Origin: Clostridia bacterium
GTDB lineage: Bacteria; Bacillota_A; Clostridia; Christensenellales; Aristaeellaceae
Assembly: GCA_017397695.1 (NCBI GenBank)
Contig: JAFQIF010000029.1
Location: 1 to 12,303, forward strand
DNA length: 12,303 nt
Direction: 5' to 3'
Positions 5,692-12,303 of this stretch are shown here, piece by piece. Position 1 is the stretch's first letter; each line of letters opens with the position of its first letter. A model generated the notes under the pieces. That model ran no database searches, was not told the DNA's origin, and saw only the letters and a list, made by a program, of their open reading frames with translations. The position numbers and the translations under genes were made by a program.

Positions 5692-7242
5692 TCATGGTAT
5701 ATGATCTGTGATTGCCTCGACGATCTCCGGAAACATCCACTCGCGGCGATAGCGATCATAGAGTGCCATACCCTTGTAATACCCCAAAGCTGGGTCGATC
5801 TCAACTTTGCCGCCGGTGTCCCACCAGAAGCATTTGATGCCGAGCGACGCAGCATTCTCAACGATGTAGCCTGCGTACTCCGCGCGGTCTGCGGTGTTGT
5901 CCTTATTGGCTGCGCCGAACTCGCTGATGATGACCGGGACGCCCTTGCTGATGAAATGCCGGTGCAGGTTGTCCAGCATTCTATCCACACCCGCATTGCC
6001 ACCCTGTTCTGTCCAGACGGCCTGCGTGTTGGATGTGCCGGATATCTCGCCGCAATACGCGCCGGGATCGTAGTAGTGTACCCCGACGATCAGGCAGTTC
6101 TCCGTTGTGTCGGTAGGGACGACAAAGTCTGCCAGGGAGGAAGGCTTCGTGCCGCCCGCATAGGTGTTGACCAGCAGCACACGTGAGGTGTTGTTGCCAC
6201 CTGTCGAGCGGATGGTGTCCACGAACATCTGATTCAGCACGTTGACTGCGGAGGTAGCCGCCTTGCCGGGATAGTTCCAATTGTTCTGCTCGTTAAGGAT
6301 CTCGTTGAAGCCTTCGAACATCAGGCGGTTGTCGTAGCCCTCAAAATGGTTTGCAATCTGCGTCCACACAGCGCAAAATTTCTCGCTATTCTCCGCGATG
6401 TTAGCCTCACTGGCCTTCAGCCAGCTGTCGCCGCCCACATCGTGGTGTAGGTTGATGATGCAGTACATATCATTGTCGATGACATAATCGACCACCTGCT
6501 GCACGCGGGCCATCCAGTTCTCGTCGATCTGCCAGCCATTTTCGTCGTCGATGTGCTGCTTCCAGGTCACTGGGATACGCACCGCATTGAAGCCAGCCGC
6601 CCTGATCTCGTTAATCAACTGCTGAGTTACTTCCGGATTGCCCCATGCGGTCTCATAGCTGCGGGGCATTCCGTCCGTGTGCTGGTCGATCCAGTCACCA
6701 CAGGAATCCAGCGTATTGCCCAGATTCCAGCCGGCGGAGATGTCTCTTGCGATTTCTCCCGCAGGGCCGGTGTAGACCACCTGCGTCATCTCGTTCTTAT
6801 CGCTGTCCGCCTGTTCAGCGGATTCATAACAGAACGCCACCTCCGTAACCGTCAGGTCAGCGCCCCCCGGCATGATGTTGATACCGTTGAGCCGGGAGAA
6901 ATCGCTGCCATAATGGGCACAGATGGTTTCGTAGGAGTAGTAGGCTGTACCGTTTTCTGTGTAGTCAGGAGTCATCTGCGCCCAGCCCGGACCGCCCGTC
7001 CAGGAGAAGAACACCAGTACAGGCTCGCCGTCGCTCTCGTAGTTTACTGTGACGGTGAAGGGTTTGTTGAACGCGCCGATGTCGAATTCGTTGTTGCCAA
7101 ATCCGACCGCTTTATCCCATTTGTCCCATGTGGTGAAGGGCATCGTGGCGCTGCCGGAAAACAGAATGGTCTTATCTGACTCAGCCGCAGCTGCCGCCGT
7201 CATGCACAGCAGCGCCAGAAGAATCATCAGCATCCTTTTCAT
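5692..7242 (-). CDS. Secreted GH5 endoglucanase-like glycoside hydrolase
   Basis: A 516-residue clan GH-A enzyme expected to cut beta-1,4-linked glucans or related polymers outside the cell. Residues 1-20 are a signal peptide (KR, hydrophobic core, cleavage near AAAAA|ES) without a lipobox. Residues about 25-140 form a beta-rich module that I do not recognise and that may bind carbohydrate. The GH5 barrel begins near 165 with GWNLGNTLD, then TAWGNP, VRIPVTW (221-227), NLHHD (264-268), acid/base Glu314 in FEGFNEIL, VHYYDP (388-393), nucleophile Glu441 in VIISEFG, and FWWDTGG. The motif set is closest to GH5 subfamily 4 (endoglucanase/xyloglucanase/lichenase) from memory. No dockerin, SLH or sortase signal is seen, so it is probably free. 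The ATG overlaps the rhamnosidase stop (ATGA) with SD AGAGGGGA upstream, so the two are translationally coupled. A terminator follows. Confidence 0.88.
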   Translation of the reverse strand: MKRMLMILLALLCMTAAAAAESDKTILFSGSATMPFTTWDKWDKAVGFGNNEFDIGAFNKPFTVTVNYESDGEPVLVFFSWTGGPGWAQMTPDYTENGTAYYSYETICAHYGSDFSRLNGINIMPGGADLTVTEVAFCYESAEQADSDKNEMTQVVYTGPAGEIARDISAGWNLGNTLDSCGDWIDQHTDGMPRSYETAWGNPEVTQQLINEIRAAGFNAVRIPVTWKQHIDDENGWQIDENWMARVQQVVDYVIDNDMYCIINLHHDVGGDSWLKASEANIAENSEKFCAVWTQIANHFEGYDNRLMFEGFNEILNEQNNWNYPGKAATSAVNVLNQMFVDTIRSTGGNNTSRVLLVNTYAGGTKPSSLADFVVPTDTTENCLIVGVHYYDPGAYCGEISGTSNTQAVWTEQGGNAGVDRMLDNLHRHFISKGVPVIISEFGAANKDNTADRAEYAGYIVENAASLGIKCFWWDTGGKVEIDPALGYYKGMALYDRYRREWMFPEIVEAITDHIP

Positions 7243-10200
7243 TTTTGAATCCCCTCTGATACAGTAAACTCATAATGCCCCGAAACCAGCTCGCGCTTTG
7301 AACCATCGGGCAGCATTAGCGTGGCAGAGGTATTCGCCGGAATGGTGCAGGTGTAATGGATGCAGCCGTTTTCGCGCTTCCAGCCGCTCTCGATCTTGCC
7401 TGCCGGGCTGGCGACACTGCCGCTGGCATAGTCCAGCATGCGCACGTCCGGCTTGAGCATGAAATGGCTGAAGCCCGGATACCGCTCCTGCCGTTGTACT
7501 CCGAGGATCTCGTCGTACATCCACGACAGCACGCTGCCCAGCGAATAGTGATTGAAGGAGTTCATGGCGTTGTAGTCGCCAAAGCCGTTCTCCTCGGTGT
7601 AGGAGTCCCAATGCTCCCAGATGGTCGTCGCGCCCTGCGTCACCGGGTACAGCCACGAAGGGAACTTCCGCTGGAGCAGCATCCGCCACGCCTCGTCCCG
7701 GTAGCCGTTCTGGCTGAGCGCCTTGTTCAGCAGGCCCGTACCAAAGAAGCCCGTGCTGACGCAATAGCCATTCTCCTTGACTTTGCGCGCCAGATGAGCA
7801 CTCATGCGCACGGGGTTATCTGCGATACCGTATGCCAGCGCAAGGGCATAGGAGCATTGCGTGTCGCACAGTTTACCAAAGGAAGTCAATGTGCGGCCTG
7901 TTTCAGACTCAACAAAAACGTGGTTCCAGAAGCGGCGGATGTCTGCCTTCAGTTCAGCGAACCTCGCCTGATCCTCCGCCTTTCCGAGCAAACCAGCGAT
8001 CTTTTCAATCAGTGCAGCCTCGCGGTAGTAGAACGCATTCCACATCAGCCAGGAATCCGTCTCGTCAAAGGCCAGCCAGTCCGCCAGCGGCCCGATGCGG
8101 TCTGCGCGGCCAAATCCCGGCATGCCCATGCCCGTCATGTAGTCCATGTAACGTTTCATGCCGGGGTAGAAGCGGGTCAGAACGCGGAGATCGCCGTATT
8201 GCTGGTACAGCTCCCAAGCCATGAAGATCGTCGCGCATTCATAGGTCACGCCGCCGAAGCCTGCACCCACCGGAGCGATCTCCGGATAGCGGCCTTCTTC
8301 GTTCTGCAGGTCGGCCATGGCCTGCAGGTTGCGCTCGTAGAACAGCTTCAAATTGCTGTTGTGAAGCGCTGTGTTGCAGAACACATGGGTGTCGCCGACC
8401 CAGCCCATGCGTTCGTTGCGCTGGGGACAGTCGGTAGGAATGTTGATGAAGTTGCACCGCTGCGACCACTTCACGTTCTCCACAAAGCGGTTGAGCACCT
8501 CGTCGGAGCTGTGGAAGCTGCCATCGAATTCGGTGATGGAGGAGTACTGGTGTGCCCTGACCTCGTGCAGCTGAGGCGCACGGGTCACGCCGTTCAGTTC
8601 CACATAGCGGAAGCCGTGGAAGGTGAAGCGCGGGCGGTAGGTCTCACCAGCCGGGTCGCCGCAGCAGATGTACACATCCGTGCTTTCCGCGTCGCGGTAG
8701 TTTTCCTGCATCAGCCTGCCGATGTTGCGCCCGTAGCGCGGCAAATCGGGATAGAGCATCTCGCCGTATCGGATGTAAATCCGGGTTCCCGCCTTCTCGT
8801 GGAAGGTGATCTCCGGCACGCCCGCCATCTCCTGACCGAAATCGTAGATGTGGACACGGTCGCTTTGACGAATATGCTGCTGAGCCTGACGCGTTTCCAC
8901 GATGTGCACCGGCGCGTCATAGCCGCCGATGAGCAGCGGCTCCGTCTCGTTGACCGCAGGCCATTCGCGCCCGAAGCCGGGATTGAACGCCGGAATCGGC
9001 GTGGGCTTGTACACCACGGGATGCTCCCATGCGGAGTCATCGAATCCCGGCAGCGCATGAGCCGTCGTCAGCGCGCTTTGCCGCGCGTCATACTGCTCGC
9101 CCATGAAGAAGCCCGCGTACTGCCACGGGCCGTCGCCGCAGTAACGCCAGCCATCCGTTTCGGAGACGATCACCTCGCGGCTGCCATCCGCGTACTCCAT
9201 GACCAGCTTGCACAGCAGGGCTTCCTTGTCGCCGAAGTAGTTGTAGTTGGCGACGGTGTAGGTCTGCGCGTCGCTCCACCAGCCGGAGGACAGCGTCGCG
9301 CCCAGGGCATTTTCGCCGGGGGTGAGCAGCTGTGTCACGTCGTAGGTCTGGTATTGCAGGCGCTTGTCATACTGGGTCAGGCCGGGAGCCAGCAGGCTGT
9401 TTGTGATGACCTGCCCGTTGACAGCCGCCTCATAGATGCCGCGAGCGGTAATGTACAGGCGGGCACGGGTCAACCCCTCGCGGACGGTGCAGGCCCGCCG
9501 CAGCATGGGGATGGAGGTGTTTGACGGGTCAGCGGTTATCTGCCGGTTCTGCACGACGAAGCAGCCGTCCGCCACCGGCAGCGTACCGAAGATCGCGGTG
9601 TTCGCCGGACATTCGTTGATGAACACCACCCCCGGTGCACGCACATTGGCGACGGTCAAGTTCCGGAACAGCACCTTTCCCTTTTCACCCGCGAAGAAGC
9701 CGATCTCATTCAGACGCGGATAGGTCAGCACATCGTTGCCGCCGCGCGGGTTGAGGAATCTGCCGGACAGCTCGCACAGGCCGGCTGGCACGTCCACCGC
9801 TGTGCCGTCCAGATATGCCTGTGCCTGGTTGCCGGAAACCAGCACGTTCAGGGTATGGAACTGGCCGTCGTCCGCAGCAAGCAGACCCTCCGGCAGTGCG
9901 ACGCTGGCGAAGGGCACATCCGCCCTGTCCTCCGGCGCATAGCCGACCCGGTAGATGTCCAGCGTCTGCTTTTCCGCATTGACCTCATAGCGGATGTAGT
10001 TTTCTCCGGCAAGGCCGTACTCGTTGAGGGATTCATCCAGCAAACGGTAGTCATTCGCACCGAAGACGATGCCTGCGCGGTCTGCGCCATCAGCTAACCG
10101 GAAGGTCGCCTCAATGCGGAATACGCCCCGTGTCCGTGACATGACGCTGTAACGCGGCGCAGCGATCCATTCCGCCCCCTCCCATGCATCAATGGAAGGG

Positions 10201-10517
10201 TTCATCAGGCCGGTCTCAAAGAAGCCCTCTGCCTCCGCTGTATAGCCGGCCTCGTCCCAGACGCGCAGGGAAACAGCATAGCGCTCGCAGGGTTCCAGCG
10301 GCGCACCCTCATAAACGATGTTGGCAGCCCGGGGCGTAGCAACGCGCCCCGTGTTCCAGACCTCGGACTGATCGCGTTCCTTCCGCACCCGGAGCTGGTA
10401 AGCACGCTGCTTCACATTCTGCCGGTCGGAAGTGAGCTGCCACGAAAACGCCGGGGCAGCTTCATCCAGGCCGATGGGGTTCTCCTGATATTCGGTCAAA
10501 AGTTTGATAATCTTCAT
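7239..10517 (-). CDS. GH78 alpha-L-rhamnosidase, cytoplasmic
   Basis: A 1092-residue enzyme that removes terminal alpha-L-rhamnose by the inverting GH78 mechanism. The signature DCPQRNERMGWVGD supplies Asp696, Glu702 and Asp709, and GATTIWEHWDS supplies the general base Glu968. The Asp/+6 Glu/+13 Asp spacing matches Streptomyces avermitilis Rha78A. An N-terminal fibronectin-like domain (about 5-105) and beta-sandwich segments precede the (alpha/alpha)6 barrel (about 670-1010), with a C-terminal beta domain to the end. Residues about 125-295 look like an inserted jelly-roll, where Rha78A carries its CBM67. No signal peptide is present, so it works on imported oligosaccharides or glycosides. 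The start at 10515-10517 is preferred: SD GGGAGG (10525-10530) is 7 nt from it but only 1 nt from the in-frame ATG at 10521-10523. It lies about 32 bp after the GH26-like gene and overlaps the GH5 gene by ATGA. Confidence 0.93.
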   Translation of the reverse strand: MKIIKLLTEYQENPIGLDEAAPAFSWQLTSDRQNVKQRAYQLRVRKERDQSEVWNTGRVATPRAANIVYEGAPLEPCERYAVSLRVWDEAGYTAEAEGFFETGLMNPSIDAWEGAEWIAAPRYSVMSRTRGVFRIEATFRLADGADRAGIVFGANDYRLLDESLNEYGLAGENYIRYEVNAEKQTLDIYRVGYAPEDRADVPFASVALPEGLLAADDGQFHTLNVLVSGNQAQAYLDGTAVDVPAGLCELSGRFLNPRGGNDVLTYPRLNEIGFFAGEKGKVLFRNLTVANVRAPGVVFINECPANTAIFGTLPVADGCFVVQNRQITADPSNTSIPMLRRACTVREGLTRARLYITARGIYEAAVNGQVITNSLLAPGLTQYDKRLQYQTYDVTQLLTPGENALGATLSSGWWSDAQTYTVANYNYFGDKEALLCKLVMEYADGSREVIVSETDGWRYCGDGPWQYAGFFMGEQYDARQSALTTAHALPGFDDSAWEHPVVYKPTPIPAFNPGFGREWPAVNETEPLLIGGYDAPVHIVETRQAQQHIRQSDRVHIYDFGQEMAGVPEITFHEKAGTRIYIRYGEMLYPDLPRYGRNIGRLMQENYRDAESTDVYICCGDPAGETYRPRFTFHGFRYVELNGVTRAPQLHEVRAHQYSSITEFDGSFHSSDEVLNRFVENVKWSQRCNFINIPTDCPQRNERMGWVGDTHVFCNTALHNSNLKLFYERNLQAMADLQNEEGRYPEIAPVGAGFGGVTYECATIFMAWELYQQYGDLRVLTRFYPGMKRYMDYMTGMGMPGFGRADRIGPLADWLAFDETDSWLMWNAFYYREAALIEKIAGLLGKAEDQARFAELKADIRRFWNHVFVESETGRTLTSFGKLCDTQCSYALALAYGIADNPVRMSAHLARKVKENGYCVSTGFFGTGLLNKALSQNGYRDEAWRMLLQRKFPSWLYPVTQGATTIWEHWDSYTEENGFGDYNAMNSFNHYSLGSVLSWMYDEILGVQRQERYPGFSHFMLKPDVRMLDYASGSVASPAGKIESGWKRENGCIHYTCTIPANTSATLMLPDGSKRELVSGHYEFTVSEGIQK

Positions 10518-10524
10518 AAGCATT

Positions 10525-10530
10525 CCTCCC
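10525..10530 (-). promoter_or_regulatory. Shine-Dalgarno that fixes the rhamnosidase start
   Basis: GGGAGG on the minus strand is followed by A-ATG-CTT-ATG. The first ATG is only 1 nt away, too close for initiation, while the second in-frame ATG (10515-10517) is 7 nt away. This shortens the protein by two residues relative to the longest ORF. Confidence 0.7.
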
Positions 10531-10538
10531 TCACGCGG

Positions 10539-10556
10539 AGGCTGCTGTATCAGCCT
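10539..10556 (-). repeat. Short hairpin over the GH26-like stop codon
   Basis: AGGCTG-CTGTAT-CAGCCT forms a 6-bp stem with a 6-nt loop spanning the stop codon of the upstream gene. No T-run follows, so it is not a terminator. It could stabilise the mRNA between the two cistrons or be chance. Confidence 0.3.
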
Positions 10557-11962
10557 ACCTGCGCAGGTGTTTCGTATCGGATTCGGAATTCGGGTGCCTT
10601 TTTCATTTCTGCATAGTAGTTGAACTGCCAGTCAGAATGACCGTCATCGTGGTTTTCGCCGTCGACAGGCGTGGCAAAAATGCGCACAGGCAGCGTCGTC
10701 TTTCCATCCAGACGGTTCTTGTAGAACGCGGGCATCAGGTCGATCGTCTTCACGCCGGGGGCTTTGTAGAACCACTTGCCGTTCAGCTCGATCATCAGGC
10801 TGATGGGATCATCCACCGTGATCTCGCAGAATTCTGGTGTGCCCTCGAAGGTCATGGGGATCTCAATGCCGTCCGCATCCTCCGAGCCGCCCCAGCGCAG
10901 GGTAGCCGGGAACGCGGCTTTTGCGCCAGTGGTCATCTCCGGCATGAAGTAGGGATCGAACAGCACTTCCTTGTAGTCCTCCATCACAGGCTGCTCGATG
11001 CCGATGGCGGGGTTGTTGGGATCCTCCATTTCCAGACCCAGCCTGCCGCGATCACGGAACTGGTACATGGAAATGCCCTTGAACCATTCCGCCTGATTGT
11101 CGCGGAAAATCCGGGCGAAGCGCTTGATAGATTCGCCCTGGCGGAACGCGCCGGTCACATCGCCGTCGGTGTTAAACTCGGCGGTGGACATGGGCTTTTT
11201 GCCGCACAGCTGCGTCAGACGCTCAGCAGTTTTACGGAAACGGTGATAATAGTATTCGACGCTGGAATGATTAAACCTGCCGCTATCCTTCTCGGCGATG
11301 TCGTAAGGCCAGCCAAAATGCAGCGCGAGATAACAGTCCGCCGACCAGATATCCGCCGTCTTGTAGGCGTCAAGGAAGGCATCCTGGAACTCGATCTCCG
11401 AGCCGTCATCCTTCAGGAAGCCAGCGCAAAAAATCGTGCTGACATTGGGTGCTTCCTCCTTGATGATGTTGTGGAAGCGGACGAAGAACGCGCCAACCTC
11501 CTCATAGGAGAAGCGGCGGTTGTGGGTGAACCAGTCGCCCGCGCACTCATGGTTGATGCGGATACGCATACGACCAAAAGGCTTGAGCTGACGCGCCACC
11601 TGACGCAGATACTCGTCATCCAGCGAGCAGTCCACCGTCAGCGTCAGCAGCACATCCTGTCCGTGGCGGCGGATGTCACGCATCTGCTCGAAGGGTTGGC
11701 CGTTCGCGCCATAGGGGAAATAGTCGTCATAGGGATAATCCCACTGGTAGTTGATCTCCATGTCCTTGCAGGCTTCGCTAATGCGCTGGGGCCACTGCTC
11801 GTCCTTGGGATAAAGGGTGTACATGATGTTCACGCAGCGGTGGGGTCTGCCCAGCTTGTGCAGGATGTAGTCCTGACAGACATATTCGGCGCGTTCGCTT
11901 CCGTCACCAAGATCAAGACCGCACTTAGCCTGACCCATGTGCAGCTTCTTGTAATCGCTCAT
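10550..11962 (-). CDS. GH26-like TIM-barrel protein, family unassigned
   Basis: A 470-residue protein without signal peptide. RIRINHECAGDWF (133-145) looks like the strand-4 region of GH26, whose typical form is RPxHE-x-x-G-x-WF; this would make Glu139 the acid/base. MSTAEFNTDG (258-267) looks like a strand-7 segment with Glu262 as nucleophile, and GISMYQFRDRG (296-306) fits strand 8. Residues about 340-470 are beta-rich, possibly an accessory sandwich. The order of motifs supports a clan GH-A retaining glycosidase, but overall similarity to any numbered family was not evident to me, and Asn before His-Glu is unlike standard GH26. The start follows a GAGGAGAG SD by about 7 nt. It lies 31 bp after rhaD and about 32 bp before the rhamnosidase, which suggests a part in processing rhamnose-containing oligosaccharides in the cytoplasm. 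Alternative: a non-catalytic barrel or a GH39/GH5 relative. Confidence 0.6.
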   Translation of the reverse strand: MSDYKKLHMGQAKCGLDLGDGSERAEYVCQDYILHKLGRPHRCVNIMYTLYPKDEQWPQRISEACKDMEINYQWDYPYDDYFPYGANGQPFEQMRDIRRHGQDVLLTLTVDCSLDDEYLRQVARQLKPFGRMRIRINHECAGDWFTHNRRFSYEEVGAFFVRFHNIIKEEAPNVSTIFCAGFLKDDGSEIEFQDAFLDAYKTADIWSADCYLALHFGWPYDIAEKDSGRFNHSSVEYYYHRFRKTAERLTQLCGKKPMSTAEFNTDGDVTGAFRQGESIKRFARIFRDNQAEWFKGISMYQFRDRGRLGLEMEDPNNPAIGIEQPVMEDYKEVLFDPYFMPEMTTGAKAAFPATLRWGGSEDADGIEIPMTFEGTPEFCEITVDDPISLMIELNGKWFYKAPGVKTIDLMPAFYKNRLDGKTTLPVRIFATPVDGENHDDGHSDWQFNYYAEMKKAPEFRIRYETPAQVG

Positions 11963-11993
11963 TGTTGCTCTCTCCTCATGTAATTATTGTAGC

Positions 11994-12303
11994 TTAATCG
12001 AGGAAGTCCTCACGCAGGTTGACCTTGAAGTCGCGGGCGATGGCGCGGAGCTCGTCGTCCTGGATGGTCTGCAGTTCGGGCAGGCCGGTGGACTTCTGAA
12101 GCACCCAGATCTCGGCGGCCTTTTCGATCGTGTGCATCAGGCCGAAGGTGATGTCGAAATCGGGGCCGGAGGCGAACAGGCCGTGATGGGCCCAGACCGC
12201 CGCGTCGAACTCCTCCATCTTCTTGCAGGTGGCCAGGGCGATGTCAGCGCCGCCGGGCACCATCCACGGCACAACGCCCACGCCGCCGGGGAACACCACG
12301 GGA
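11994..12303 (-). CDS. rhaD: Rhamnulose-1-phosphate aldolase, C-terminal part
   Basis: The last 103 codons of a class II aldolase; the 5' part lies beyond the right edge. The visible sequence follows the E. coli RhaD C-terminus: VVFPGGVGVVPWMVPG aligns with its VVFPEGVGILPWMVPG. WAHHGLFASGP (E. coli WPFHGVFGSGP) carries the histidine matching zinc ligand His212, and FGLMHTIEKAAEIWV matches FGLIDTAEKSAQVLV. The enzyme cleaves L-rhamnulose-1-phosphate to dihydroxyacetone phosphate and L-lactaldehyde, the last rha-specific step. The end ELRAIARDFKVNLREDFLD fits the usual C-terminal length. It is the first gene seen of a same-strand series continuing into the glycosidases at 31-bp spacing, which makes rhamnose the likely inducer; the promoter and regulator are outside the window. 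Confidence 0.93.
   Translation of the reverse strand, partial: PVVFPGGVGVVPWMVPGGADIALATCKKMEEFDAAVWAHHGLFASGPDFDITFGLMHTIEKAAEIWVLQKSTGLPELQTIQDDELRAIARDFKVNLREDFLD

Noticed and set aside
7356..9524. Plus-strand 722-codon ORF antisense to the rhamnosidase
   Set aside because: The length comes from codon bias of the GH78 gene on the other strand; the translation is His/Arg/Val-rich with no recognisable fold.
10557..10568. 12-bp perfect palindrome ACCTGCGCAGGT
   Set aside because: It encodes the last codons of the GH26-like protein and has no partner sites, so a chance palindrome is as likely as an operator.
10637..11983. Plus-strand 448-codon ORF antisense to the GH26-like gene
   Set aside because: It lies opposite a gene with a good SD, operon spacing and glycosidase motifs, and shows no motif of its own.

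Overview
The window looks like chromosome, or a large plasmid, from an anaerobic plant-glycan-degrading Firmicute (Clostridia; gut or rumen type). The grounds are strong AAGGAGG/GGGAGG ribosome binding sites, several clustered glycoside hydrolases without TonB/SusCD partners, and a ParM/ParR/DUF3847 module of a kind common on clostridial mobile elements. The taxon is inferred from gene content only. Every supported gene lies on the minus strand, so transcription runs from high to low coordinates.

Right part (12303 to about 4137): a rhamnose/plant-glycan locus. In transcription order it holds the 3' end of rhamnulose-1-phosphate aldolase (rhaD), a GH26-like TIM-barrel protein of no firm family, a cytoplasmic GH78 alpha-L-rhamnosidase, a secreted GH5 endoglucanase-like enzyme with an uncharacterised N-terminal module, then a rho-independent terminator, and then a DUF5060/apiosidase-like/DUF5605 glycosidase. 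The first four genes are tightly spaced (31 bp, about 32 bp, ATGA overlap). The likely logic is that the secreted GH5 cuts a polymer outside, oligosaccharides are imported, the rhamnosidase and the other cytoplasmic glycosidases trim them, and RhaD splits rhamnulose-1-phosphate. The transporter, regulator and the other rha genes must lie beyond the right edge.

Middle (4136 to 1651): a short intergenic junction, then a single-gene unit encoding a STAND-type (NB-ARC-like) P-loop NTPase with an unclassified N-terminal domain and C-terminal TPR repeats, closed by a good rho-independent terminator.

Left part (1650 to 1): a type II (actin-like) DNA partition operon. A non-coding stretch carries three ATTGA-type direct repeats at exact 11-bp spacing (candidate parC centromere) and a candidate promoter. 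It is followed by an 11-codon leader peptide with a consensus Shine-Dalgarno that overlaps parM by ATGA, then parM, then a parR-like gene (ATGA overlap with parM), then the start of a DUF3847 gene running off the left edge. This side therefore looks like the maintenance region of an integrated conjugative/mobilizable element or plasmid, with the STAND gene at its border with the glycan locus. No tRNA, rRNA, CRISPR array or IS was seen, and no gene-free gap exceeds about 200 bp.
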